DNA of 7,864 nt from DATLYH01 sp035575035 (GCA_035575035.1 DATLYH010000126.1:1-7864); one strand, 5' to 3'. Shown: positions 1-6,004, numbered from the stretch's first letter. Numbers and translations: made by a program. Notes: generated by a model not told the origin, from the sequence alone.

Positions 1-1276
1 CCACCGCCAGCATGGCACACGAGTGAAGTGCAGACAGCAGCGCCTGATCGACCGGGTCAGTGGGATTCCCCGGGCGGACCTGCAAGGCCAGCACCGCGTG
101 CGGGAACCAGTTGCTGCCGGCAGGCGGGGCCGTCACGCACAGCCCCCACTCGGGGCCGATGTGGGGCAGCAACTCCTTGATACCGGCCCGTCCCAGGGCG
201 GCGCCGAGGGTGCGGTCAAGGGAGTCATACAGCGCCCGGCGCGTGGCGGGTGTGAGGAAACCGTCCAGGACCCCCAGCAGGGCCTCGGCATCAAGGCGTC
301 CGGCCGCGGCCAGTAGGGCATCATCCGGGAAGCGGGCCCACAGACTGGCCGGCTGCGCCGCCGCGGCCAGCAACCGGCGTGCGGGTGCGGGCAACTCCTC
401 AGTTCGTGCCCGGAGCGACAACCGCAGCTCGAAGTCCTGTGGTGCCCCGGCCGAGAGGGCGATCCCTTCGAGCGCCTTCCAGTAAGTCAGAAAATTGTTC
501 AAAGCGGCCGCCTCGGCAGCACCGGCCCGGCCCGCCTTCCCTTCGATCTCGGCGGTGAAGGCCCGAGGGTTGATCCAGACCGCGACAAGTTGCCGGTCGG
601 CCCCGAGCCGGCGCAGCTGGCAGGCGATGGGCGGCTCCTCGTCGGCGGGAGCAGTCAGGTCACAAGCGAGGGCCTGCCGCAGCATTGCCTCCTGGGGCGA
701 GAGGGCCAGCAACGGACCGCTCCGGTAGTAGTAGGTTTCCCCCTTCCGCTCCACGCGGCGATGGTACGTCCGACCCTGGTACGTGCGGATCTCGACCTCC
801 TTCAGCTCGCCCGATTCCTTCTGCACCTGGTCGAGACGCTGCACCAGTTCGGCCAGCAGTCGAGCGTCCCGCGCCCGGACCAGGAACAGTCCCTGCTCCT
901 GCTCCGGTTTGCCCGGCGGCCCGGGACGGTAGGCCACGACCACGGCGTCGCCCAGGATGTCGTCGCGCAGGCGGGCCGCGCTAATCCCCAGCTGCTTTTG
1001 CAGGACCTGGTCAAAGGCGAGCAGCTTGCGGACCTCGGGGTCCTGTGCCAGCGCCCGGGCCAGGGGAGACTCGCGGAAATGGCGGGCGAAGTCCGAGGCG
1101 AAGAATGCCGCCGAGCGGCCGCGCAGATCCTCGATGACCAGGCAGAAACCGACATCAGGGGGGACGAGACGAAGCAGCTCATTGCGCGGCGTCGCAGCGG
1201 CTGCCCCGGGGCAGACAACAAGGGAAGCAAAGAAGAGAAGCCAGCAGCTGGCCAACCGTCGGGAAAAAGGAGGCAT
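1..1276 (-). CDS. secreted protein of unknown function, partial (C-terminus beyond window)
   Basis: An uninterrupted reading frame of 425 codons runs from an ATG at 1276 off the left edge. AAGGAAG (1285-1291) lies eight bases before the ATG as ribosome binding site. Residues 1-28 form a signal peptide: basic RR at 6-7, hydrophobic stretch 11-22, then an Ala-rich likely cleavage site near 25-28. The C at 22 does not sit in a good lipobox. The mature part has no membrane segment; it is rich in Leu, Ala and Arg with many charged helical stretches, for example around 75-110 and 290-365. I recognise no family and no catalytic motif; a DUF3352-like large secreted protein is only a loose guess. It follows the anti-sigma gene by 31 bases on the same strand, so it is probably co-transcribed with the sigma/anti-sigma pair. 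It may be a target or sensory partner outside the cytoplasmic membrane; this role is inferred from position only. Confidence 0.85.
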   Translation of the reverse strand, partial: MPPFSRRLASCWLLFFASLVVCPGAAAATPRNELLRLVPPDVGFCLVIEDLRGRSAAFFASDFARHFRESPLARALAQDPEVRKLLAFDQVLQKQLGISAARLRDDILGDAVVVAYRPGPPGKPEQEQGLFLVRARDARLLAELVQRLDQVQKESGELKEVEIRTYQGRTYHRRVERKGETYYYRSGPLLALSPQEAMLRQALACDLTAPADEEPPIACQLRRLGADRQLVAVWINPRAFTAEIEGKAGRAGAAEAAALNNFLTYWKALEGIALSAGAPQDFELRLSLRARTEELPAPARRLLAAAAQPASLWARFPDDALLAAAGRLDAEALLGVLDGFLTPATRRALYDSLDRTLGAALGRAGIKELLPHIGPEWGLCVTAPPAGSNWFPHAVLALQVRPGNPTDPVDQALLSALHSCAMLAV

Positions 1277-1307
1277 GGAGCGATCTTCCTTTAACCAGCG
1301 GCCCGCA

Positions 1308-2024
1308 TCAGAACCCCGGCCGGTCGTCGGCGGTCGTCGGCGGGACCTCGCGGAGGAACATGCCGACGGCGCGGCGGGCGGAGGTGGCGACCGGCTCCAG
1401 GCCCGCTGAGACGTTCTGGCCGGCTTCGCGCAGCGACCGCGCCGGCGGCTCCAGCGGGCCGGACAGGATGTCCGGATCATCCAGGGGCGGCGGCGTCACG
1501 GTCGGCCAGAGCCAACGCGTCTGGCTGACCGTCTCGTCAGCCTTGCGCCGCGTGAGGCGGACGACTGCCGACCCCGCCTCGGCCACACTGTCGCGCAGCA
1601 AGGGGGCGGGCGGTGGGACCAACTCGGGAACCTCCGGTGGCGCCGGCCGCTGGGCCGGCGACCCCGCTAGCCGCTCCAGCGGTGGCGCCGGCCGTCGGGC
1701 CGGCGGCCCCACTAGCCGCAGCCAGTAATGGCCGACCTGAACAGCCAGCAGCAGCGCGGCAGCCGCGGCCAATCCGGCCAGCAACCGGCGGCGGCGCCTA
1801 CGGGCGCGTTGGTCAGCCAGCAGCAGGGCCACCGTTCGGTCCCTCAATCCGGCGGGGACGGCAGGAGCAGGCAGCCGGCGCAGCCCCTCCTTCAACTGCC
1901 GTGCCGCCGCGTGCAGGGCCCGGCACGCGGCGCAGCGGACAAGGTGCTCCTCCAGACCGGCGCCGTCGAACGGTTCGCCGTCGAGCTGCCGCTGCAAGCA
2001 TTGTTTTGATTCCAGACAATTCAT
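1308..2024 (-). CDS. membrane-anchored zinc-finger anti-sigma factor
   Basis: A 238-residue protein that should hold the ECF sigma factor inactive at the membrane until an envelope signal arrives. The N-terminus carries the zinc-binding anti-sigma signature H27-x3-C31-x2-C34, with C3 or C9 as possible fourth ligand. A run of Arg at 75-80 precedes one membrane helix at about 81-98. The remaining 140 residues lie outside the membrane, are Pro/Arg/Ala-rich and probably disordered, with no known sensor domain. The ATG overlaps the sigma stop codon as ATGA, the usual sign of translational coupling and a fixed sigma:anti-sigma ratio. Just after the membrane helix a 15-residue segment is duplicated (see repeat at 1636-1725). 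The zinc-finger anti-sigma assignment is strong; the signal sensed is unknown. Confidence 0.88.
   Translation of the reverse strand: MNCLESKQCLQRQLDGEPFDGAGLEEHLVRCAACRALHAAARQLKEGLRRLPAPAVPAGLRDRTVALLLADQRARRRRRRLLAGLAAAAALLLAVQVGHYWLRLVGPPARRPAPPLERLAGSPAQRPAPPEVPELVPPPAPLLRDSVAEAGSAVVRLTRRKADETVSQTRWLWPTVTPPPLDDPDILSGPLEPPARSLREAGQNVSAGLEPVATSARRAVGMFLREVPPTTADDRPGF
1636..1725 (-). repeat. two tandem 45-bp units inside the anti-sigma gene
   Basis: Units 1636-1680 and 1681-1725 both begin GGTGGCGCCGGCCG on the plus strand and are mostly identical. Read in the gene they give two Pro/Arg-rich 15-residue blocks, each ending RPAPP, directly after the membrane segment. The duplication keeps the frame and lengthens the periplasmic linker. 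Confidence 0.85.
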
Positions 2025-2650
2025 CTCTCATTTACCCTGCGCCCCGGCCGAGTACCGGGGGAGGACACGGGGTCAGGCTCAACCTCCGCGGGGACCAGCC
2101 CGCGCTGCCGCAGCCGCTCCAGCACCTCCAGCCGGGCGCGGTGGAGCCAGGTCTTGATGGTGCCGACCGGCCGCTTCAGGGCTGCCGCGATGTCCTCATA
2201 CGTCAATCCCTGTTCGTGGAACATCACGAAGACAATCCGGTACTCGGGACGGAGCCGGTTGCGGGCGGCCCGGATCTCGCTCAGCAGCTCGTCGGCGTCG
2301 TCACCGCCGGGGCCAGGGGCCGTATCCTGCAAGTAGTCGGCCAGCTCCGGCTGCCGCGCCCGCTGGGCCAACCAGGTTCGGCAGCGATTGAGGGCAATTC
2401 CCATGACCCACGGCTTCAGCGGCCGGGTCCGGTCCCAGCGGCGGAGGCTGCGGAAGACGCGCAACATCACCTCCTGGGTGACGTCCTCAGCGTCGTGGCG
2501 GTGATGGAGCAAGCGGACGCACAGGCCGTAGACCGCCGGCTGGAACCGGTCCACCAGGGTTTGGATGGCCTCCGCCTCGCCCTGTAGACAGCGTCGGACC
2601 AGTGCGGCTTCTTCGGCAGACACGTCCGGCCCCAGCGTCAACCGCCACAA
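2021..2650 (-). CDS. ECF-family RNA polymerase sigma factor
   Basis: A protein of up to 209 residues with sigma-70 region 2 (about 30-97; the -10 contact core includes DAEDVTQEVMLRVFRSLRRW at 53-72 and the WVMGIALNRCRTWL helix at 81-94) and region 4 (about 130-183, with the helix-turn-helix LTYEDIAAALKRPVGTIKTW at 149-168). Regions 1 and 3 are absent, as expected for group 4 sigma factors that direct RNA polymerase to a small regulon. The start is uncertain. The longest frame begins with TTG at 2650 and has an in-frame TGA shortly upstream and no clear ribosome site. A GTG at 2623 would give a 200-residue protein beginning SAEEAALVRRC, closer to the usual ECF N-terminus. The anti-sigma gene follows with a four-base overlap. 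The basic C-terminal tail after about residue 185 is not conserved-looking. Confidence 0.93.
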   Translation of the reverse strand: MWRLTLGPDVSAEEAALVRRCLQGEAEAIQTLVDRFQPAVYGLCVRLLHHRHDAEDVTQEVMLRVFRSLRRWDRTRPLKPWVMGIALNRCRTWLAQRARQPELADYLQDTAPGPGGDDADELLSEIRAARNRLRPEYRIVFVMFHEQGLTYEDIAAALKRPVGTIKTWLHRARLEVLERLRQRGLVPAEVEPDPVSSPGTRPGRRVNER

Positions 2651-2741
2651 GAGAGCTACCCATCAGGCGGGAGAAAAGTTTCCGAAAGGTCGGGACCTAG
2701 CGCCGGGTCCAGCGCCCGCGTTGTCGCTTGGCAAACGGCCG

Positions 2742-2763
2742 GTGTGAACCGGCCGGTTCACAC
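2742..2763. promoter_or_regulatory. perfect 22-bp palindrome upstream of the sigma operon
   Basis: The half-site GTGTGAACCGG is followed at once by its exact reverse complement. It lies about 90 bases before the TTG start of the sigma gene and about 150 bases after the preceding gene. A perfect operator-like dyad here could bind a dimeric regulator of the sigma operon; alternatively it is a hairpin in the transcript. No T-run follows on either strand, which argues against an intrinsic terminator. Confidence 0.5.
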
Positions 2764-2847
2764 TCCGGTTGGATGGCCAGTGCGCCCTGACCACCCCGGA
2801 TGGCACCACAGGTTCTTGGAGCTGGCACGGGGCAGCCCGCGGCGGAT

Positions 2848-2881
2848 GGGGCCGGGCCTCCCCGCTTGTCGGCCCGGCCCC
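2848..2881 (-). terminator. strong GC hairpin after the 84-residue protein gene
   Basis: GGGGCCGGGCC (2848-2858) and its exact complement (2871-2881) enclose a 12-base loop. It begins about 36 bases past the stop of the minus-strand gene at 2917. The 11-bp all-GC stem fits a transcription-stop or RNA-stabilising element, but no T-run follows, so intrinsic termination is unproven. Confidence 0.4.
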
Positions 2882-2916
2882 TCGTTGCAGGATTTCGTCA
2901 TGCGTCGCAGCGGTCA

Positions 2917-3171
2917 TCAGCGGTTCAGCGACTCGCGGAGCAAATCGATCGCCTCCTCGGGCGAGGTTTCGCGGAGCGTCTTGCCCCTGCGCTTCAGGCT
3001 CTCCTCGAACCGGATCGCTGTGTCTTGCATGCGCTCGTGCGTCTCGGCCGAGCCGCCCACGAGCAGGAAGTACTCGCTTTGCGTGATGCGCTGGTGTCCG
3101 TCCTTGTTGTCCAGCCCGACGCCGACAAAGCCGACTACCTCGCCCTTGCTGTGCTTCTTCTTGTTAGCCAC
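2917..3171 (-). CDS. small basic conserved-type protein of unknown function (84 residues)
   Basis: I place the start at GTG 3171 (VANKKKHSKGEVVGFVGVGL...), because GAGGG lies seven bases upstream and the frame before it is repeat-derived DNA. The gene ends in two consecutive TGA codons. The protein has a Lys-rich N-terminus (residues 2-10), a glycine/hydrophobic segment around 11-20, a middle part with SEYFLLVGGSAETHERMQ (about 33-50) and a charged, helical C-terminal half. It has no signal peptide, membrane helix or cysteine. I cannot name a family; the look is that of small, lineage-restricted planctomycete proteins. It has its own likely promoter at 3307-3335, giving a leader of roughly 130 bases that contains two copies of a palindromic repeat, and a strong hairpin follows the stop. 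It therefore seems to be a single-gene transcript. Confidence 0.7.
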   Translation of the reverse strand: MANKKKHSKGEVVGFVGVGLDNKDGHQRITQSEYFLLVGGSAETHERMQDTAIRFEESLKRRGKTLRETSPEEAIDLLRESLNR

Positions 3172-3191
3172 TGAGCCGCCCTCAGGGAATG

Positions 3192-3222
3192 GTAGTAGGC
3201 ACGCTCCGCATGCCGTTCGCCG
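3192..3222. repeat. palindromic repeat family, copy 1
   Basis: A 31-base unit starting GTAGTAGGCACGCTCC and ending GCCGTTCGCCG. It matches copy 2 (3227-3257) at 28 of 31 positions, with the two starts 35 bases apart. It ends 20 bases before the start codon at 3171. The flanking GGAATG (3186-3191) is shared with copy 3 at 4351. Confidence 0.75.
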
Positions 3223-3226
3223 CAAA

Positions 3227-3285
3227 GTAGCAGGCACACTCCGCATGCCGTCCGCCGTGGACGGCCCACGGAGTATGCCGCTGCT
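3227..3285. repeat. palindromic repeat family, copy 2 with inverted arm
   Basis: The unit 3227-3257 (GTAGCAGGCACACTCCGC onward) is followed by an imperfect inverted copy at 3258-3285, so the whole 59 bases can fold as one long hairpin with arms of about 25 bases. It lies between the stop of the GT2 gene and the start of the 84-residue gene, inside the leader of the latter. It may be a REP/MITE-like element; a role as terminator or leader hairpin is possible. Confidence 0.7.
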
Positions 3286-3306
3286 TTTAACGTCTCCTCT
3301 CTGCAA

Positions 3307-3335
3307 ATATAAGTGCGGCGGAAGTGCCAGGTCAA
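3307..3335 (-). promoter_or_regulatory. sigma-70-like promoter for the 84-residue gene
   Basis: On the minus strand TTGACC (3335-3330) is followed after 17 bases by TTATAT (3312-3307), or after 18 bases by TATATT. This is close to the consensus for housekeeping sigma factors and stands out in GC-rich DNA. The -35 box begins one base past the GT2 stop codon (3338-3336). Transcription would start near 3300, leaving a leader of about 130 bases before the GTG at 3171. Confidence 0.5.
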
Positions 3336-4316
3336 TCACAAACCGGAACTCGGCCACACCGTCTGGACAGGGCCAGTAAAAGAAACGTAGTCCCGAAGCG
3401 GTAGGAACATGGCGCTTTGCCGGTTGCCGAGGACGAGCACGCTGACGAGGAAAAGGAAGAAGGCCCCCTGGAGCAGGACCGCCTCAGCGGCCCCCAGGGC
3501 GATCATTGTCCAGCCGGGGACGGCCCGGTCGGTCAGCAGCCACAACCCGAGCAGTCCGGCCCCAGTGAGCCCAGTCAGGAAGCTGAGCAAGAGAATCACC
3601 AGCAAGAGCCGAATGACGATGAGGTCGCCATAAACCGCGAGGGCGCTGAGACCGTGGAGGGCCAGCTGGACGAAGTTCATCTTTGATGGCCCGTGCAGAC
3701 GGCGGGCCCGCCGGGTCGGGACGGTGACGAACGGCAGGCGTGCCTTAATGACCGCCGCGGCGTAGTGGTTCCACATCTCCGCGATGGTCACCAGCCGGGC
3801 CAGCTGAGGGCGGGGGACGACACTGAAGTTGCCGACCCGCACCCGGTAGCCGGTCAGCAGATAGTGCCCGACCTTGTAGAACCCGTAGCCGAGGCGGAAA
3901 GCCCACCTCTCCGACCGCTTGGTTCGCTCGGCAAAGATAAGAGGTTCCCCCCTTTCCTGGCCGCAGCGCTGAAGAAGGCGGGGCACATCGCGGGGGTCGT
4001 CCTCGCCGTCGGCGTCCATGACGATGACGGCTGGGGGGGCGAGTTGGTCGTGGACATAGGCCAGACCGACGGTGATGGCCCGCTGATGGCCGAGGTTACG
4101 GCGGAGCGGAAGGAGGTCGATCCGGCCCAACGCCTGGAACGGCCCTTGGGGGAAGTCCGAGGGGAGCGGTTCAGTTGAGCCGTCATCGACGATCAGAACG
4201 TCGGCCCGCAGGGCGTGCCGGTGCAGGGCATCATCGAGTTGCGGAAGCAACTGGGCAAGGGCCGCCCAGTCGTTGAAGACGGGAATCAGGACCAGGAACG
4301 AATCAGGACCAGGAAT
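3336..4316 (-). CDS. GT2 glycosyltransferase with two C-terminal membrane segments, probable ATT start
   Basis: A GT-A fold inverting sugar transferase resembling the DPM1/GtrB/ArnC group, which transfers sugar from a nucleotide sugar, often to a lipid carrier, at the cytoplasmic membrane. Numbering from ATT 4316: nucleotide-binding start FLVLIPVFNDW (7-17), VDDGS (43-47), metal-binding DADGEDDP (101-108), an acceptor region with MWNHYAAAVIKARLPF (181-196), then membrane segments at about 232-260 and 274-297. The total is 326 residues, normal for the family. The only common start in this frame, TTG at 4250, would delete the first strand and loop of the GT-A fold. A perfect AAGGAGG at 4323-4329 stands six bases before the ATT, and an in-frame TGA lies just upstream, so ATT is the best start. 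The gene diverges from the exopolysaccharide genes at 6105 onward and may share their pathway. The substrate is unknown. Confidence 0.88.
   Translation of the reverse strand: MPGPDSFLVLIPVFNDWAALAQLLPQLDDALHRHALRADVLIVDDGSTEPLPSDFPQGPFQALGRIDLLPLRRNLGHQRAITVGLAYVHDQLAPPAVIVMDADGEDDPRDVPRLLQRCGQERGEPLIFAERTKRSERWAFRLGYGFYKVGHYLLTGYRVRVGNFSVVPRPQLARLVTIAEMWNHYAAAVIKARLPFVTVPTRRARRLHGPSKMNFVQLALHGLSALAVYGDLIVIRLLLVILLLSFLTGLTGAGLLGLWLLTDRAVPGWTMIALGAAEAVLLQGAFFLFLVSVLVLGNRQSAMFLPLRDYVSFTGPVQTVWPSSGL
4283..4315 (-). repeat. 16-bp direct repeat at 17-bp period at the GT2 start
   Basis: TTCCTGGTCCTGATTC occurs at 4315-4300 and again at 4298-4283. The period is not a multiple of three, so the two copies are read in different frames: as IPGPDS in the first and FLVLIP in the second. 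Confidence 0.9.
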
Positions 4317-4322
4317 GGCTAA

Positions 4323-4329
4323 CCTCCTT
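4323..4329 (-). promoter_or_regulatory. Shine-Dalgarno sequence that decides the GT2 start
   Basis: AAGGAGG, fully complementary to the 16S anti-SD, lies six bases before the ATT at 4316. No ATG, GTG or TTG lies at a suitable distance in the GT2 frame. Confidence 0.8.
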
Positions 4330-4350
4330 CGTCAATTTGTCTTTCGTCAA

Positions 4351-4390
4351 GGAATGGTAGCAGGCCCAATCGGGGCGCCGTCCGCCGCAA
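4351..4390. repeat. palindromic repeat family, copy 3 (diverged centre)
   Basis: Aligned over 40 bases without gaps to 3186-3225, the ends agree (GGAATGGTAG, then AGGC; GCCGTCCGCCGCAA at the other end apart from one base) while the central 11 or so bases differ. As with copy 1, the GGAATG end faces the start codon of a minus-strand gene, here GT2. Confidence 0.55.
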
Positions 4391-4710
4391 TCAGCCGACA
4401 GCATGGGCCGGCTGCGGGGCGGTGTTAGGTCCTTTTGGTGTTTCCAAAGGGCGCGGCATGTAAACGATTGTTAACAGTCCAAGCGCTGTTCGTTAAGGCT
4501 GCTTAACTTCCCCCTCACGGAAACTGCCGTCGCCCTTCGCGGGGAGCGGGGCGAATGTCAAAGGAAGCTATTACAGGAAAAAGAGATGGGATGCCAGCCC
4601 CGCGGCCGGTTTCCTCCCCACGGGGCATCGGCATACCAGTTGCGGTGAGAGGGGGCATACTGTGGGCCCCAGCCCACCCCGAAACAACGTCCCCGGGAAG
4701 TCATGACCAG

Positions 4711-4767
4711 GTGACCGGGCAGCCGCGCGCTGCGGGGTCGCTTGGTCACTGTGTTACCTTGTTACCT
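4711..4767. repeat. nested hairpin followed by tandem TGTTACCT
   Basis: GTGACC (4711-4716) pairs with GGTCAC (4744-4749), and an inner GCAGC/GCTGC stem lies between them. Immediately after come two perfect tandem copies of TGTTACCT (4752-4759 and 4760-4767). The pattern recalls decayed insertion-sequence ends, but no transposase is present. Confidence 0.35.
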
Positions 4768-5139
4768 ACTCATGTCCAGGGTGGCCGGGGCATTGGGCGG
4801 GATCACCAATCCCCCACCCCCGGACCTGTCCTCGGAATGTGAGCTAGGCTAGTACCGAGAAGTAGGCTGAACCACAACCTTCGACAGGGTTTTTCAATCC
4901 GGAAATAACGATTTGAACCTCAACCTGATGACCACTCCGGCCCAAGAAGGTCGGTGACTTGACCGCCTCGGTGGTTCCTTGCCGCTCGCCCCCACCGCCA
5001 TTGCCCGGTGACAGAAGCAAGGCCCCGGGGCATAAACCCCACGGAGCGGAAAGAGAGCCGGTAGAACATGCCCCCTTACTTGCCAGTGATGCCGTTGTTG
5101 TCCCGGACTGCCCGCCCGGGTCTTGGTCGGCCTCCAAGC

Positions 5140-5239
5140 GAGAGGGGGGTTTTGGTCGGGCCCCAGGACCCGGCCCGTGCGGAAAGCCCCCCTCTCCCTA
5201 CTCGTTTCCCCTTGAAGAGGGAGTGAGTAGGGGGAGGGG
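5140..5239. repeat. competing hairpins (C-rich segment with two partners)
   Basis: CCCCTCTCCCTACTC (5189-5203) pairs over 15 bases with 5225-5239 (one G-T wobble as plus-strand RNA). The overlapping CCCCCCTCTC (5187-5196) is also the exact complement of GAGAGGGGGG at 5140-5149. The two stems exclude each other. A small CTTGG/CCAAG hairpin sits just before (5122-5138). Confidence 0.6.
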
Positions 5240-5474
5240 CCCGGCGTCGGGGGTGCCGAACCGGTTGTTCTTTTTGCCTCTCTCCCAGAGGTGCTTGCGG
5301 TGCCACAGTCGGTTCCCCTATTCTTGTTGGCTGCCACTCCCCGGATCGGTCTTCCTCCTGACCGGGGTCTCCTTCCCCTGAGCCCTTCCAGCTCGGCGGA
5401 AGGCCCGATGCCCCACGGGCGAAGACTTGTCCCACTCTCATGCCGACATCACCAGCGCCACTTGTTGGTGAGCG

Positions 5475-5500
5475 GTAGACACCGGGCGCCCGGTGCCTAC
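5475..5500. repeat. 26-bp palindrome with a 16-bp perfect core
   Basis: The core CACCGGGCGCCCGGTG (5480-5495) is its own reverse complement, and GTAG/CTAC flank it symmetrically across one A-C mismatch. The minus strand reads GTAGGCAC at its edge, like the edge of the repeats at 3192 and 3227, so it may belong to the same family. Confidence 0.6.
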
Positions 5501-5777
5501 GGACGCGCCGCCGATGCCCTGATCCGCGGTACGTTCCGCGGTCACGCCGCGCATCACGCAGCCTGGGACGTTCGCTGAGATCAGCCCCGGTCTGTGACCG
5601 GTTCAGGCACCCCTGACCCGGCCGGATCGGCTTTTGAAGTTATTGGACGAGTATTACCCCCGCAGCGGGGCCTCGGCAGCAGTTTGACAGGGACCATCGA
5701 CCCGCCCGGCGCTGGCTACGGATTATCGCTTAGCCGCGCGGTCGAGCCTCTTGCTGCGAACAGGAGCACCGTTGGGA

Positions 5778-5808
5778 GTTGCCTCCCGGCCCTTGGGCCG
5801 GGCGCAAC
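5778..5808. terminator. stable hairpin with CUUG tetraloop
   Basis: GTTGC (5778-5782) pairs with GCAAC (5804-5808), and CCCGGCC (5785-5791) with GGCCGGG (5796-5802) around the loop CTTG, a known extra-stable tetraloop when read as plus-strand RNA. Only a weak T-rich stretch follows (TTGTTTC), so it could be a terminator or a structural RNA element; the type label is tentative. Confidence 0.35.
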
Positions 5809-5866
5809 CGTTGTTTCAGGATGAAGGGTTCAACAGGGATGTTCGCCTGTGTCTGAGAACCGTGCT

Positions 5867-5992
5867 ACCCACCGGGACGGAGTCCGGGGCCAGCCGGGTC
5901 CGGCGCAACCCACCGGGACGGAGTGCGCGCCGGGCCGTCCGCCCTCCTCACAGGCTGGCGGACGGCGCAACCCACCGGGACGGAGTGCGCGC
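5867..5992. repeat. three direct repeats with a hairpin between the last two
   Basis: ACCCACCGGGACGGAGT occurs at 5867-5883, 5908-5924 and 5970-5986. The last two are part of a 30-base perfect repeat (5901-5930 and 5963-5992). Between them GCCGTCCGCC (5934-5943) and GGCGGACGGC (5957-5966) form a 10-bp perfect stem. On the minus strand CACTCCG and GCCGTCCGCC are the same words found in the repeat at 3227, which suggests a shared origin. Confidence 0.8.
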
Positions 5993-6004
5993 GGAGATGT
6001 AAGG

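Noticed and set aside
590..1294. 234-codon plus-strand frame
   Set aside because: It is the opposite strand of the continuous signal-peptide protein gene, which has a ribosome site and coherent composition.
1321..1340. Tandem CGGTCGTCGG at the end of the anti-sigma gene
   Set aside because: A 10-bp doublet in GC-rich coding DNA; likely simple sequence without meaning.
2742..2763. LexA box
   Set aside because: The GAAC and GTTC halves are six bases apart, not four as in the Gram-positive-type box, and no SOS gene is adjacent.
3172..3357. Longer N-terminus for the 84-residue protein (start near 3357)
   Set aside because: The extra stretch would translate the palindromic repeats and overlap the end of the GT2 gene; the GTG at 3171 has a proper ribosome site.
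4555..4842. 95-codon plus-strand frame
   Set aside because: Composition is random-looking, no domain or neighbour support, and it crosses the hairpin at 4711-4749.
4905..4925. GGTTCAAATC on the minus strand as a tRNA T-arm
   Set aside because: The flanking bases do not form the T stem and no acceptor or anticodon arm can be found.
5019..5060. ATAAACCCCACGGAGC as part of RNase P RNA
   Set aside because: Other universal RNase P segments such as GAGGAAAGTCC are absent nearby.
4844..5441. Overlapping minus-strand frames of about 95-147 codons
   Set aside because: Three frames are open at once over the same GC-rich DNA with Pro/Arg/Gly-rich translations; none looks like a protein.
5867..5992. 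CRISPR array
   Set aside because: Only three copies, unequal period (41 and 62), a hairpin in one spacer and no cas gene.
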